Assembly (NCBI GenBank): GCA_025765615.1
Contig: JAIVFJ010000091.1
Location: forward strand, 1-64,000
DNA length: 64,000 bases
Source: Zopfochytrium polystomum
Lineage: Eukaryota; Chytridiomycota; Chytridiomycetes; Chytridiales; Chytridiaceae
Direction: 5' to 3'
Shown piece by piece: positions 22,507 to 33,079 of the stretch; the first letter of the stretch is position 1, and the number at the start of each line of letters is the position of its first letter. Below the pieces are notes generated by a model. That model was not told where the DNA came from and ran no database searches. It was given only the letters and a program-made list of their open reading frames with translations. The translations under genes were made by a program, and so were the position numbers.

Positions 22507-22794
22507 TTCAGGAATATGGCAGGACAGGCAAAGGCAGACAAGAAACTGAGAGGAGCGATGATTGTATTGAAAACAATTATTCACAAGGATGGGACAGGTC
22601 CCACATCCCCACTTTTATACTTTTTGAGAGTCTTTCTTGCCAAAACTCAAAGAAAGTTCCAGAAAGAACAATTAATAATACAACGATACCAAGGATCAAT
22701 GATACCAATGACAACACCAAGACAAGTCAGAAAGGCAAAGAAGGTTCCAGAAAGTTCCACAAGTTCCAGAAGGTTCCAGAGGTGATTCATAACA
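22507..22794 (-). mobile_element. Older, diverged solo LTR of the chromovirus family
   Basis: Minus-strand relative of the 54-59 kb LTRs: 'caggaatatggcaggacagg' at its left end, the reversed TATA segment 'cttttatact' near 22614, the series of 'ttccagaaggttcc' repeats and the end 'ggtgattcataaca' (22781-22794). It differs at many positions and its left terminus is worn. No clear target duplication. Confidence 0.7.
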
Positions 22795-22929
22795 TGAAGA
22801 GTGGGACAGCAGGCTACAAGCATAAAATTGACTTTATTGGCTTGTGTGTGTGGGCGTTCTGACTGAACCAGCAACCTGTCAGTCATCTTACGAAGAAATA
22901 TTTTATTGGGTGATGTAACAAAAAAAAAG

Positions 22930-23022
22930 GCCTTCTTAGCTCAGCTGGCAGAGCGTATCCCTCGTATGCGGCCGCTTGGCTACTGCAAGGATAAGGTCGT
23001 CGGTCCGATTCCGGCAGAAGGC
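22930..23022 (+). tRNA. tRNA-Thr(CGT) with 21-nt intron
   Basis: Acceptor GCCTTCT/AGAAGGC, D-stem GCTC/GAGC, anticodon stem TATCC/GGATA, loop C-T-CGT-A then intron 22967-22987, T-arm GTCGG-TCCGATT-CCGGC. The exon sequence equals the copies in repeats B and C, but the intron sequence is different and 2 nt shorter. The surrounding sequence is not the 2.5-kb repeat. Confidence 0.8.
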
Positions 23023-23299
23023 ATCTACCTTCCGCTCTCCTTTGTAATGGAAGCCGATACTGGGGTAGCAACGCTGTACGTTTTATGGTTTTTTCGTGGA
23101 ACTGATTTGAGAGCGCACAAGCACGATTTGGAATTATCACCAGTTCTGTTTCTTTCCGCAAAGACTGTGACTGATGTGTGTCGATCAGGGGGGTAATGTG
23201 TTCGGGACAGCGTATAACTTTTTATTTAGGAGAGTGTACGGTGATACGTGGTACATGGCAGATTGCGAAGCAAATTGCTGATAATCCAGCCGGGCTACT

Positions 23300-23800
23300 G
23301 TTGGGGTGCAGCCCAAATGCAGGTAGAACTGCCTGGCGAGGGTCGATGGAGAAGTTTCGGTCCACGGCCTGAGCGTTGAAGCGGCTTGCACGGGAGTGCC
23401 GGCGGCGAAGAGGTCTTGCGGCCGTCACGGAGGACGGCGGAGATGTAGGTGCCTCGCCGACTCGACGCCGTACACGGGAGGCGGCAAATGGCGAGGCTCT
23501 TTTGCGCCCGGCAACGGCGACGACGGCGGCAGCGAGCGGGAGCCACCGCACAGCGCGACTCTGTCGGCCGCATTGAGCAGCAGCACAAGCAGCGGCGTGT
23601 ACAGCGTGAGGCGCAGATGGTCGCCCGGTGGCAGCAGCTGTCGTGGCGGAGGTCGCCGAGGCAGGTGTGCGGCAGACGACACCGGGCAGGTGCCGCTGGA
23701 CCTTTTTTCCATCTGAACAACGAAGGAGGGGAAGTAAATAAGCCGTCCCGGACTGCTGTATCGAGTGATCGCTGAAGCTTGGCACAGTGTGGCAACGACA
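23300..23800 (-). pseudogene. Decayed second copy of the eIF4A-like gene
   Basis: Minus-strand text 'CLGDLRHD' matches CLGDLRHD of the gene at 11742-13127 exactly. Downstream in changing frames follow 'LVLLLNAADRVALCG' (compare 'IATLALDDADRTALRG') and, at the end, 'TLARQFYLHLG' (compare 'TLASNKQFYVDID'). Order and spacing agree, so this is a diverged, frameshifted duplicate. The DEAD position reads NAAD here. The flanks (the tRNA-Thr at 22930, other sequence at 23800) are unrelated to the parent locus. Confidence 0.5.
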
Positions 23801-23999
23801 AAAACTACGGCGGAGAACGATCAGAATCCGACTTTTCTACCCTCGCGTCGTGCACCCCTGCCCGCTGCTGCTCAATTACAGCACCATCTTCTCCCCTTCC
23901 TCCACAGTGGTCGTTTGACTGTTTGCCGCTCCACTCCTTTCGTCTCCGTGTCTCTCTTGGAGGAATTCTTGCCGAGTTCCTCTTATCATACTGGCAGCG

Positions 24000-24460
24000 A
24001 GCCGTTCAAAAGAAAAAAAAAATTAAAGGAAGAGACACTCAAGCGGGGATCGTCGTCAAACCGGCACTTGCGGGGGAGCGCCTGTTTGTGCGGCGCAGAG
24101 AACGGCGCAAACCGTTTTTCGCGCGCGTATCGTGTACGAGGGTGACTGGAGAGTGAAGGAGGGGGAATTCTTCGAGTTTATATATGGCAAACACTTCACG
24201 GTAAAGCCAAGTGACTCTCTGGGAAACCACCAACTGTCTCCGTCCCTCGTCAAGTTCCTTCTCAGAATCCTTATTGCGCGCGGCGTCCCAAAATTGGATC
24301 TTGTACTTTTTCCCCGACACCAGTGTGGGAGGGTGTGTCGAATGTGATGACAAGGACCCCCATCGCCCCCAACCACTGTTGCCCCCCTTTGCCGCGCCAC
24401 TCTGCATGCATACTGCCCCACGGACGAGATCTTAGCTTCCAAGGGACTCACTCGCGTGCA
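24000..24460. other. Stretch without supported gene
   Basis: Only short competing reading frames; no motif recognised. Confidence 0.35.
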
Positions 24461-24539
24461 GACTCTACAAGATTCAGTGTTGGCAACCTTTGTACCTCAT
24501 GCCTCTCCGGACTTCAGGCGAAACGAGTCGTAACATCAA

Positions 24540-25838
24540 TGCTGGTTCCGGCAGACGTTGGTTCTTCGGTGGCCACCAACAAGCGAGAGGATGCTGAACG
24601 AGGAGAGACCACCAACATAACGAAGAGAATGAAGGGAAAACAGCCAGCCTCATCTTCTGCTAGCACAGAGACGTCAGCAGACGCTCCCCAAAGACGCGGC
24701 CCTCATCTCTTTGAGTTTGATTGTTGTTGAAGCACATTCCTGTGCATCTTCCACTGTAGAGTTTGGATTGGTCATCAAAGCGGGTGAAGATCCCACTGTG
24801 GATGACGTTGTTGTGGCCGTTGCACGAGGTTTGGTGGCGGGTGGAGTTCCATGACAGAGAGCTGGTGTACACGAAATGGAAGCAGTTTCCGTTGACGGGT
24901 TCAACACTGCCTCACACTTCAACTTTGATCCAACTGCGTTCCAAAGGATATCAACGAACTCGTCCACTTCCGAGCACTCAATGTGAACTGTGAGAGTGGG
25001 CTGGACCAAGCTCTGATGAATAAACAGGCGGAACGATCCAATCTCGCCAGTCAAGGAAACTGACCGAAAAGGCACGAGTGGACCCAGCGCAGGAAATGCA
25101 ACGGTGGTGAATACGCTGGTTTGGGCGCGAGACTTAGTCCCAACAAAGGAGCATTTGGGTCGCTTCATTCTATTCAACAACGTGACTGCACGAAAGGAAC
25201 AGCTCTCGCTATCGGAAATCACAGTAGCTGTTCTCCATAACTGGAAAGACCTCTCGATTGTTACCTTCGTTGATGTCCATTCCAATGTAGTGTCAAACGC
25301 ATCTTTGTGGAGCCTGATGGAGCGCACGCTCCTGACACCCACCCTGAAGGACCGGTCGGGCGCGGCCAATAACCTAGCTGTTTTGGATTACAAGAAACTG
25401 AAACGAATCCATGGTAGCCACTACACTGCCCACTATATTGATTGGTATTTATGGGCAAATTACATCGCAATGCAGCATGCAGGGGATCGCGATAGGGTAT
25501 TGAACGAGGCACCACCGAGTCATTTAATTCATCTTTTCCGACGGTGCGCGGATTCGAGCGACCAAAGGCTGAGGAGGACCTTGGATGACGTAGCAGTTGC
25601 GCAGACCATCAGCTCGAGGGTTCAGTCGCAAACAGCAGACTTGCAACTGGCCGTCGACGCTTTGAGGTCGGAAATAGCTGCCCTTGCCGAAAAATTCGTC
25701 CAAACTGTCCTAACGAAATTCCGCGATTTAGACAATCGAATCGCCGCAATGGAGAAGGGTGGAGAGTTCGACTCTCATCTTAATTTTTTCCATCGAGATG
25801 TGATTTCCCCTGCAATTCCTTTTCAGTACTATGGCTGA
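24540..25838 (+). CDS. Unknown protein region with C-terminal coiled coil, frame broken upstream
   Basis: The 3' part is open from about 25023 to the stop at 25838 (about 270 codons) and encodes a globular-looking region ('DLSIVTFVDVHSNVVSNASL', 'KKLKRIHGSHYTAHYIDWY') followed by a heptad-rich helix ('QTADLQLAVDALRSEIAALA', 'LTKFRDLDNRIAAME'). Upstream, coding-like text such as 'STVEFGLVIKAGEDPTVDDV' and 'INELVHFRALNVNCESGLDQ' lies in other frames, so either introns or frameshifts interrupt the gene. There is no ATG at the start of the long frame. I do not recognise the family. A role in protein-protein contacts is all the coiled coil suggests. It could be a multicopy effector-like or transposon gene. 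Confidence 0.45.
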
Positions 25839-26130
25839 CTCATGCACTATTTGACTTCCTCTCCATACTTCGTCAATACGCCTGACCCGTTTCAGTACTC
25901 TTTCTTGCAGTACTTATCTCATGCAGTATTTGACTTTCTTCTTTCGGTTTCCCGATTACGGAAGTGGCGCGGCTGCTCTCGTCTTAACAGTCTGCTCCCC
26001 AGGAACGCCCCCTATTTAATTCTCACACAACCCCTCCCGCCCTTTGAAACAACCCAAACCATACCTGAAGTCCCAATCAGATTTCCGTAAGTGGAACACA
26101 ACAACATCAAATAAAACGTTCACACACCCT

Positions 26131-26640
26131 TCATTTTCGTTTGGATTCAGTGGTTTCTTCGAACCCGAGCTCACTCAAGTCCTGACTTAATCCCCTGTGC
26201 GGATCAAACATACAGTTTTGGATGAACCGGCACTTTGAAAAGATATTTTTCACCGAGTAGGTTGCAAATTCAGCTAGAACCGTCGCTATTTCGATGGTAT
26301 AGTCGGGTTTTGCCTTTTCTGTGTAGATCCGCTCCAACTTCTTCTTGACGAGGTTGAACAGAACTTCAATGGGATTGAAAAATGGGCAATACGCTGGAAG
26401 AAACAGCGGAATAATCCCGAGACTGCGTAAATAATGGACAATATTTGGGTGGCAATGGAGTGCGGCTCCATCTATAATCCAAACAGAGTGGCGACCAGGG
26501 TACCGATGAACTGACTTGTTTTTTGTTGCGACTTCAGAAAGGCACTCCAGGAATTTTTGTCGCGTGAAGGTTCCTTCAGTCATGCAGTCGTCAACCAGGC
26601 CATCAAATCCAACAAAGCAAAGAACTGAAACGTGAGGCAC
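26131..26640 (-). pseudogene. DDE_3 (IS630/Tc1-like) transposase, C-terminal half
   Basis: The minus strand encodes 'VLCFVGFDGLVDDCMTEG', 'HSVWIIDGAALHCHPNIV' (second catalytic Asp) and 'FLPAYCPFFNPIEVLFNLVK' (the PYSPxxNPIE block with the third acidic residue), then a basic tail to the stop at 26131. These are the last two thirds of a DDE superfamily endonuclease. The N-terminal DNA-binding part and first Asp are missing because the frame runs straight into the reverse complement of an ankyrin gene at about 26640. The remaining 165 codons are intact, suggesting fairly recent truncation. Confidence 0.75.
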
Positions 26641-27860
26641 CTTGAGCGGCAAGGATCTGGGCCTGTCTGTTGCGCGTTCGGCCCTTGCGGCCGCGGGCGG
26701 CGCTGGGCACACAAACGTTCTCGCTTGGTGGAGCACGTGCCCGCTCATCCTCTGCGCGGGCGCGGGGACCTTCGACTGGACTATCCTGAACGGTGCGATC
26801 GAGCAAGCGTGTGCGAACGGACACATTGAGGTTTTGAAGTGGTGCCGTGACTACCTCCCTGAAGAGTTTGCGGTCCCTCAGGCCGCTCTTAATGCAGCCG
26901 CGAAAGCAAATCAAGTGAATGTGATTCGATGGTGCGAGGACAACGGCACCCCGATCGAAGCCATCTTTCGAGTTGACTTTGCTGATGAAGGGCTGCAATT
27001 GGATCATATTGCCCGAAGACTCAATGCAGGTCTGCCCATGGATCACTCGATGCACACATTTGAATTTGCATGTAAATTCAGCCAAATACAAGTATTGCGC
27101 TGCTGCGCGATCAAGGCTGTCGGATGGAGTGGATCAGGCTGAAGGAATACGCCTGTACAATGGGAAGAGTCCAAGTTCTGCAGTGGTGGAAGGAGGAAAC
27201 TCAAAGTGCAGCGGATCCTACAACCTTCTACTCTACAGACGCCTATCGAATAGGACATTTGGAGGTTCTGCGCTTTCTGTTTGATAACGACCTTCAACGC
27301 GATCCCTCTGTGCCTTCGCTTTGCGCGGCTGCAGCGATGGGACGAGTCGCTGTGTTTGAGTTGCTCGAGGAGAAGGGTTTCAGAGTCAAAGTCTGTGGCG
27401 AATTGCCAGCAATGGTAACAGCGGCAAGTCGGGTAACATTTCTCCAGTGGTTCAAAGACAATGGGTATTCTATGGAATGACCGAACCGATTGCGACTGGT
27501 GGAAAAACAGTGAGATCGAATTTGTCTACAACCCGCGAGGAGTGATTTATTGGAGTCGCACAAGTCGAAACGTTCTCGAGTGGTGGTACCGGAGCGGACT
27601 CGACGTTGCATGGCCCGCAAAGCTCCAGCTACCGCGTGTTCTGACAGCTCAGTTTCCTGACGATGCCGCTCATGGTCCTGACAAAATCGACGCACTCCAA
27701 TGGTGGCTGGATAAAATGCCCGACCGCCTTCCTCCGAAAGTCCGACCGTTTCGGTTTGTGAAAGCCGATGCGAGTGAACCACCGGGTCGGCCTGCTGTTG
27801 AAATCCAGGATTTGGAGTGGTGGAGACGATTCGATTTTGCTCTCCCCCTTCCGTGGAAAG
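26641..27860 (+). pseudogene. Ankyrin-type repeat gene, truncated and frameshifted
   Basis: Repeated units such as 'ANGHIEVLKWCRDYL', 'MGRVQVLQWWKEE', 'IGHLEVLRFLFDND' and 'NVLEWWYRSGLDVAW' match the helix-turn-helix units of the protein at 33926-35491. The frame changes near 27130 and near 27462 (at a GGG run), the 5' end is cut by the transposase at 26640, and the 3' end stops abruptly at about 27860, where an MFS-transporter fragment begins on the other strand. No start codon or F-box survives. Best read as a decayed member of the family. Confidence 0.7.
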
Positions 27861-28500
27861 TGCGATCGCAGAAACGACGACGCGGCGAACGCGCTGGCCG
27901 AGTACCGGCGGTACGCGTCGACCAGGTAGACGTTGAGCGTCTGGAACGGAACGGCGAACGCGAACCCAAACATCATAATGCCAATGTCCGGGACCAGGCA
28001 GTGGACACGCTCGTGCGCGGACCAGCCATCCATGAAAATCGAGGCTGGGAACCGTACAATCCAGGGTTTGCTAAAGGTCGCGATCACAAGGTAGATGAGG
28101 CCGTAGACGTACGCAAGGTAGAGGCTGACGGTGGTCACGATTGGCTGGGTGAAAAGGAGGATGAAGGGACGCTTGGCTGACTCAGCGAGGCGATAGGGTG
28201 ACGGAGGAGTGGGCTCCATTCAAAGTTATCATTGCAAAGCTGGGCTTCTCCAGTCGCGCAGCCCTGGCGGCGAGCAGGACCGCCGCGTAAGTCTCTCGAA
28301 AAAAGAGTAGCCCGGCAAGGATCACCACCGCATAGAAGAGCGAAAGGAAATGAAAGGCCCATCGCCACGACGCGTATTCCGCATGGACAGAACAGATGAC
28401 AGGGCCTGGAACCGGTCTCATGGCTGGTGCTAGGGAGAACACGTTGATGGCGGGCACCACCTCGGCCGGACCAAACATATCAGTGAGTACTCCTGCGCCG
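27860..28500 (-). pseudogene. MFS (DHA1-type) transporter fragment
   Basis: Minus strand: 'ASWRWAFHFLSLFYAVVIL' and 'FFRETYAAVLLAARAARLEK' (the WRWxF...FRETY block of fungal drug:H+ antiporters), then after one frameshift (near 28210) 'LLFTQPIVTTVSLYLAYVYG' and 'NVYLVDAYRRYSASAFAAS', the canonical NxYxxDxYxxxxASAxAA motif late in the protein. It thus covers TM6-TM11 or so. Both ends are missing. Transporters of this type export drugs or polyamines at the plasma membrane. This copy cannot work. Confidence 0.75.
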
Positions 28501-28930
28501 ATCTACCCAACGGGGAATTAGCATTAAGTTGTGAGTCTTCAAGAGAAAGAACGGCCGCATCTTAGCGCCAACGCAGCGCTGCCCGCAAATGCTGAAACAA
28601 ATCGACATATGAGGAGCCTGCAAGGCTCTGAGAGAAAGCGCACCCAATGTTGAAGCGAGACAGACGAATGACGGAACGATGGTAACCCAGCGACGTCCGT
28701 AGCGGCTTCGTCAGCCACCAATGCTTATCGATCTGGTTTTTGTGTTCATCGCTTTTAGCCTCGCTGTGCAAGCTGTGCAATAGGCGACAATATTGACATA
28801 CAAGCAACAATGCTTTGTATTCTCAAGGAATCAAGAAAAAAAAAGAAGATTCTCGGATTCCAATAAACGTAAGTCATAAACTAAGTAGAAGAAAAAACCC
28901 CTTCCCACGCAACAGCAGCCTCAGGACAGC
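28500..28930. other. Stretch without recognisable gene
   Basis: No motif or RNA gene seen between the MFS fragment and the glutathione peroxidase 3' end. Confidence 0.4.
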
Positions 28931-29723
28931 TCACTGTGAAAGGAGCTTGACAATATGCGGCTCAATGGATTCAGGCGTCGCAAGGGATGAAAAACGCTCG
29001 ATGGGTGTGCCGTTCTTGTCGATGAGAAACTTTTCAAAGTTCCACTTCACCCTGTTTTGGGAAAACTGAAGAGCTCAGCAAACAAAACACAAACACAATC
29101 GCTGACTGCACCGACATCTTTAAACCGAGTACCCCTGGCTTCTCCGACTTGAGGAACGCGAACAGCGGGTGCTCGTCCTTCCCGTTGACCTTGTCGCCGG
29201 CACGATCGAGGATATTAGTTGAAACGAATAAGTTGAATTATGAGCGCAGCTGAACTCACATGTGATTTCTCCATGATCGGAAAGGTAACGCCAAAGTTCA
29301 GCTTGCAGCTCTCGACCACTTCCTCTCCCTCGAGCGGCTCCTGCGCAAAGTCGTTCGACGGGACGCCCTGCACGTGAGCGGTGCATCGTCAGCCAAAGTG
29401 GAACAGTGGCGATTAATGCATACAATAATGACGAGCCCTTTGTCCTTGTGGGCTTGGTAGAGCTTTTCAAGACCGGAGTACTGCGTTGCAAATCCGCACT
29501 GTTCCAAGGGAAAAAAAGGATAGTGAGTGCAGGCAGCCAAGACAGAGCGTCGAGCCAGGTGCTGCGGAACCGAAAAATGTTCGAATATCGTCTCCTGCAT
29601 GCGGCGGCTCACCTTTGATGCGACGTTCACCACAAGGACGACCTTGCCAGCAGCCAAGGAGGCAAGGTCCACCGGCCTTTTGCGAAAGTCGTTGAGGGGG
29701 ATTCGATAAAAAGGAGACGACAT
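28931..29723 (-). CDS. Glutathione peroxidase-like thiol peroxidase, five exons
   Basis: Exons (minus) 29613-29723, 29424-29498, 29260-29367, 29116-29189 and 28931-29051 join in phase to 162 aa, the normal size of the Gpx3/HYR1 group. Conserved blocks: 'KVVLVVNVASK|CGFATQY' with Cys38 as peroxidatic residue (cysteine, not selenocysteine), 'GVPSNDFAQEP' (Gln71), 'ESCKLNFGVTFPIM' with the likely resolving Cys83, and 'KWNFEKFLIDKNG' (Trp126, Asn127). All four residues of the catalytic tetrad and the 2-Cys mechanism are present, so the enzyme should reduce hydroperoxides using thioredoxin, in cytosol or mitochondria. No targeting peptide is obvious. Every intron has GT...AG ends, and the 3'-most acceptor was chosen by frame. 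This is among the best preserved genes here. Confidence 0.9.
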
Positions 29724-30532
29724 CGTGTGAAGGTCACTCTTTTTTCGCCGTGAGTTTTTTTTGCGGGGAAGGAATGCGTGAATTGGGCGAACTGGAAGGA
29801 AGAAGCGGTGTTGCTCTTTGTTCGATTTTATACTGTGTTTCAGTTATTTACTATTTGTTTTGTTTTTTCGTATTTATTTTTTTTTTTATTTTTTTTTCTT
29901 TTGGTGGGTCCCGGCGACGGATTTGGACGACGGGCGGAAACGAACCGAGGCAACGGGAGCCTCTCTTAATTGGGCCGGATTGGCACTCCGACAAACAAAC
30001 TTGCATCCCATAATCACTGGCTGTCGCGGGCACAAGCTGCGGGCAGCAGACGGAGAACGATTCCGTCGGCGGAGCTGCTCCCCCTTGCGTTTGCAGATGT
30101 CGGGACTCGAGCCGTCAAGTGAACTGTTTTGTAATACGCCGACGGAACATCGTCGTCATCACGGCCCAGGGGCTGACTACAACTCGCTGCCCCACAGCCC
30201 CCGTCGCTTATTAAAGCCGTTTGCACCAACAGGAATTCAACCGTGGAACAGGTTTCTTTCAACTTTATTTTTAGGTTTTGTTTTTTTTTTTGTTCTCATG
30301 CTCTGTGCGGAGCGCGGTTCGAGGAGTCGCCCGCTTCCGCACCATCGCCGCAAAGGTTGGGATTGGAACCTTGGCCTTTGCCATTCCGTTGATACAACAA
30401 GGTGAGAACAGCACGGAGACTGACATTCGTTCGACGGATCCCCTTGAAATATCGAGCACCGAAGATCTACTTAAAGTCGTGTTCCCCGAGGCAATCCAAT
30501 CCTCACAACCGAAAATCGAGGGAAAAAAAAAT

Positions 30533-31063
30533 ATGTCTTCACCCATCCACTACGACCCCAAGTCCGTCGACGCCTATGCGAACTTCATTCACCACCACGC
30601 CATCACACTCCACCAAGAAGTTGACGGCACCCCCGCCGTCGTCCTCGGCGCCTGGATCGAAAAGGTCTTTGTCGGAGAGCACACCATCCTCGCCCAAGGT
30701 TCGGGCCGCGGAAGGGTCGGCCTCAAGCGGCTGCTCGCAGTGCCGAACGCCCACGAAACGATTCTGGCTGTCGGGTTGCCGGCGGAAGACGACGTCGACG
30801 AGGCGGCAGCTTCGGCGTCGCGCGTTCCGACGGTGTTGTTCGACATGGGACCCTTCGGAATCATTCCTTGGTCCGCCATGCTGTCGCTCGTCGAGTTTGT
30901 GCCTGTCGATGGCGGAAAGAAGACGGCGATCAAGTGGGGCGTCAAGATTCTGCCAATGAAAAAGGAGGATGGGGAGTTTGTGGATGACTCGCAGATTCTT
31001 GAGAGAATTACGGCGCTGTTGAAGAAGGAGATTGACGAGTTTGCGCATGGCTATGGAAAATAA
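30533..31063 (+). CDS. Unknown 176-aa soluble protein
   Basis: The ATG at 30533 follows an A-rich leader (AAAAAAAAAT) and opens an intronless frame to TAA at 31063. The protein is acidic/mixed with alternating beta-like and helical segments ('AVVLGAWIEKVFVG', 'ETILAVGLPAEDDVDEA', 'AIKWGVKILPM') and a C-terminal amphipathic helix ('ILERITALLKKEIDEF'). There is no signal peptide or TM. The pattern is vaguely like SRPBCC or START folds, but I cannot assign it. The frame extends 85 codons upstream of the ATG without a stop, yet that part looks like leader, not protein. An AATAAA-like 'aaataaaaa' lies about 45 bp after the stop. Confidence 0.65.
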   Translation: MSSPIHYDPKSVDAYANFIHHHAITLHQEVDGTPAVVLGAWIEKVFVGEHTILAQGSGRGRVGLKRLLAVPNAHETILAVGLPAEDDVDEAAASASRVPTVLFDMGPFGIIPWSAMLSLVEFVPVDGGKKTAIKWGVKILPMKKEDGEFVDDSQILERITALLKKEIDEFAHGYGK

Positions 31064-31254
31064 TTGTGCTGGTTGGGACTGATTTGGGAGTTCATGCATC
31101 ACAAGACAAATAAAAACGCAAACAACATAACGGAAGGAGTGCTCCTGGCACAGCTCTTTTTCGTGCGGGGTGGTTGGTTTCTCATGATCAGGAAACAGGT
31201 AATTCGGACTAGCAATATTGAGAGCCTTGCATGAAAACCGGGAACCAAGTGCAA

Positions 31255-31370
31255 AAACTTTTATGCGGCGTACACCTCAAACGGCGGGAATGCGGTCCAA
31301 ACACCGACCGCAGAAACGACGCCGCTGCAAACGCGTTGGCCGAGTACCGGCGGTAGCCGTTGTGATCGCC
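31255..31370 (-). pseudogene. Second MFS transporter scrap
   Basis: Minus-strand 'YRRYSANAFAAASFLRSVFG' matches the motif-C-terminal region of the fragment at 27860-28500 and extends it, after a frame change, with 'AFPPFEVYAA'. Only about 40 codons remain, next to the 3' end of the TMEM14 gene. Confidence 0.6.
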
Positions 31371-31479
31371 CATGGTGAAGTAGATACGGTGTACGAGGGA
31401 GAGAGGAACTTTTCGTTTTTTTTTTTTTCCCACACTTTCAAACTCCACCCCCCTTCCCCAGGGAGGAACACAACGACTA

Positions 31480-32884
31480 TCACACGCCGACCCTGTTCTG
31501 GTACAGCTTCGTCGCGTAGTACAGCGTGCCGACGAGTCCGACGACGGCGACGGCGACGGGCACGGGTTTGCGGAGGCGTGCGGCGCGGGGGTCCCATGGC
31601 GGCGAGGAGGAGGACGGAGGTGCCTTTTTTTGATTTGTGTCCGTTTTTGGGTTGTTTGTTTAGCAACGGGTTCGGGAGCCCCGAGGGGGAGGGGGGGGGG
31701 GGGGAAGCGATGCAAGACAAACGTCTTACCCGTCGCAAACTCGACGCCGTAGTCCGCGTTGTTCTTGATCAGGTACCTGCCGACAAAACTCGTCAAAACA
31801 CTTCTCTCTTTCTCTCACACACACACACACACACACACACATGCGCGCGCGCACACGCACAAAAGACTTCTCCACTCACCCCACTCACCCCGAATACGTA
31901 TACAGCCCCGCAAACGTCAAGCCGGCGACGAGCGACGGGACTGACTTGCCCTTGACGTATCCCTAAAAGAAAAGAAGATGTAAGCCGTCCTCTCCCCTCT
32001 TCCCCCCCATAACCCGCACGAAAAACGAAAAACTTACCATCGTCCCGCCGACGGCCACTTGAAAAAAACACAAACGAAAAAGACGGAAGTTAAAATCAGT
32101 TTAACCCCTCGCTCGCTCCAACCCCCAAAAAAACAAACAATCAAACAAAAAAAATACACACTCAGTCCGGCCAGCTAAGAAACAAAAGCGCGCGTTTTTT
32201 CGGGGGTTTTTTTTGGTGTTAGGCGTTTTTTTTCCCGATGCGCGACACGCCCGTTAGACGAATCTAATAATGGGAGACAGAGGGTATGTGTGTTCGCAAA
32301 GGATGGTTTCGGACCAACCAAAAAAAAAGGGAAAGCAAGAACGTGTGTGTGCTGCCGTTCGCCGCCGGCCGCGATGCAATTGCAAATGCGTTTCTCGGCG
32401 ACTCGGAGGAGCGCGCGGTGGGTGAGAGGGGTAGGGGGGGGGCGGGTCAAGGGATGAAACACCGCAGTGCACGCGGGCCCGCCGCCGCTGCATGGCCCGA
32501 TGATACCCCCTCTGACGCGTGACGCGGATGCCAAACGTTTGCACATCGGCCCCCCTCGCGCCAACCACGCGTGCCTGGGGAGCGTATGAGCGTCAGCCAG
32601 CCAGCCACCCTCATCGCATCGCATCGAATCGCGTCCATGCCCCTCGTCCATGTCCTTCCTTCCATCCAACCGTCCATTCGTACGTTCGTTCAATGCCGTC
32701 CGTGTCCCCTCCGTCCCGTCCCGCGCATCGCGAGTCGGATACAGAAGGCGCAGAAGGAGACGGAGAAGGGGGTTGGAGGGGGGGGGTATTCGGGGAAGGG
32801 GCGTGCGGGAGGGCGTGCTGGGCGCTGCCCCCAATCCTCGCCTCGCCTGTGGCCTCTTACCGTGTTAGCGAGATGGTGCGCCAT
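31480..32884 (-). CDS. TMEM14-family membrane protein, six exons, one extra base
   Basis: Exons (minus) 32861-32884, 32162-32174 (13 nt), 32038-32057, 31889-31962, 31730-31776 and 31480-31623 join to about 107 aa. Landmarks of TMEM14: 'AVGGTMGYVKGKSVPSLVAG' (glycine-rich first helix), 'YTYSGYLIKNNADYG', 'TSVLLLAAM', then 'RAARLRKPVPVAVAV' and 'GLVGTLYYATKLYQ'. Four short helices; the family works in inner mitochondrial or Golgi membranes, with a link to haem supply in animals. In exon 6 a run of five C (plus-strand G run 31587-31591) shifts the frame; with four, the expected MGPRAARxRK is regained. All other junctions are in phase. The first intron is long (about 690 bp) and the fifth contains a CA repeat. 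Confidence 0.8.
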
Positions 32885-33079
32885 GAATGATGATGTTGTC
32901 GTCGGATCGTTTGGATCGATCGATCGTTCGTTCGTTGGGGTGGCTGGTGGTGGTGCGGCGGGGGTGCAGTTGGGTCGATCGCGTGGTCCTTCTCTTTTAT
33001 TTGTGTTTCGTGAGGGGGGGTGGTCGTTCTGGTTCTTTTTCCCAACTTCCACTCGAGCAGGAGGTCCACTGCAAGAGTG

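Noticed and set aside
24674..25369. 231-codon open frame on the minus strand
   Set aside because: It overlaps the plus-strand coding region, has no ATG-proximal features or domain, and the plus strand has the coiled coil and better residue composition. Treated as an antisense shadow.
31700..32100. Plus-strand ORF with His/Thr repeats (around the CA tract)
   Set aside because: Antisense to introns and exons of the TMEM14 gene, which is supported by conserved residues and splice sites.
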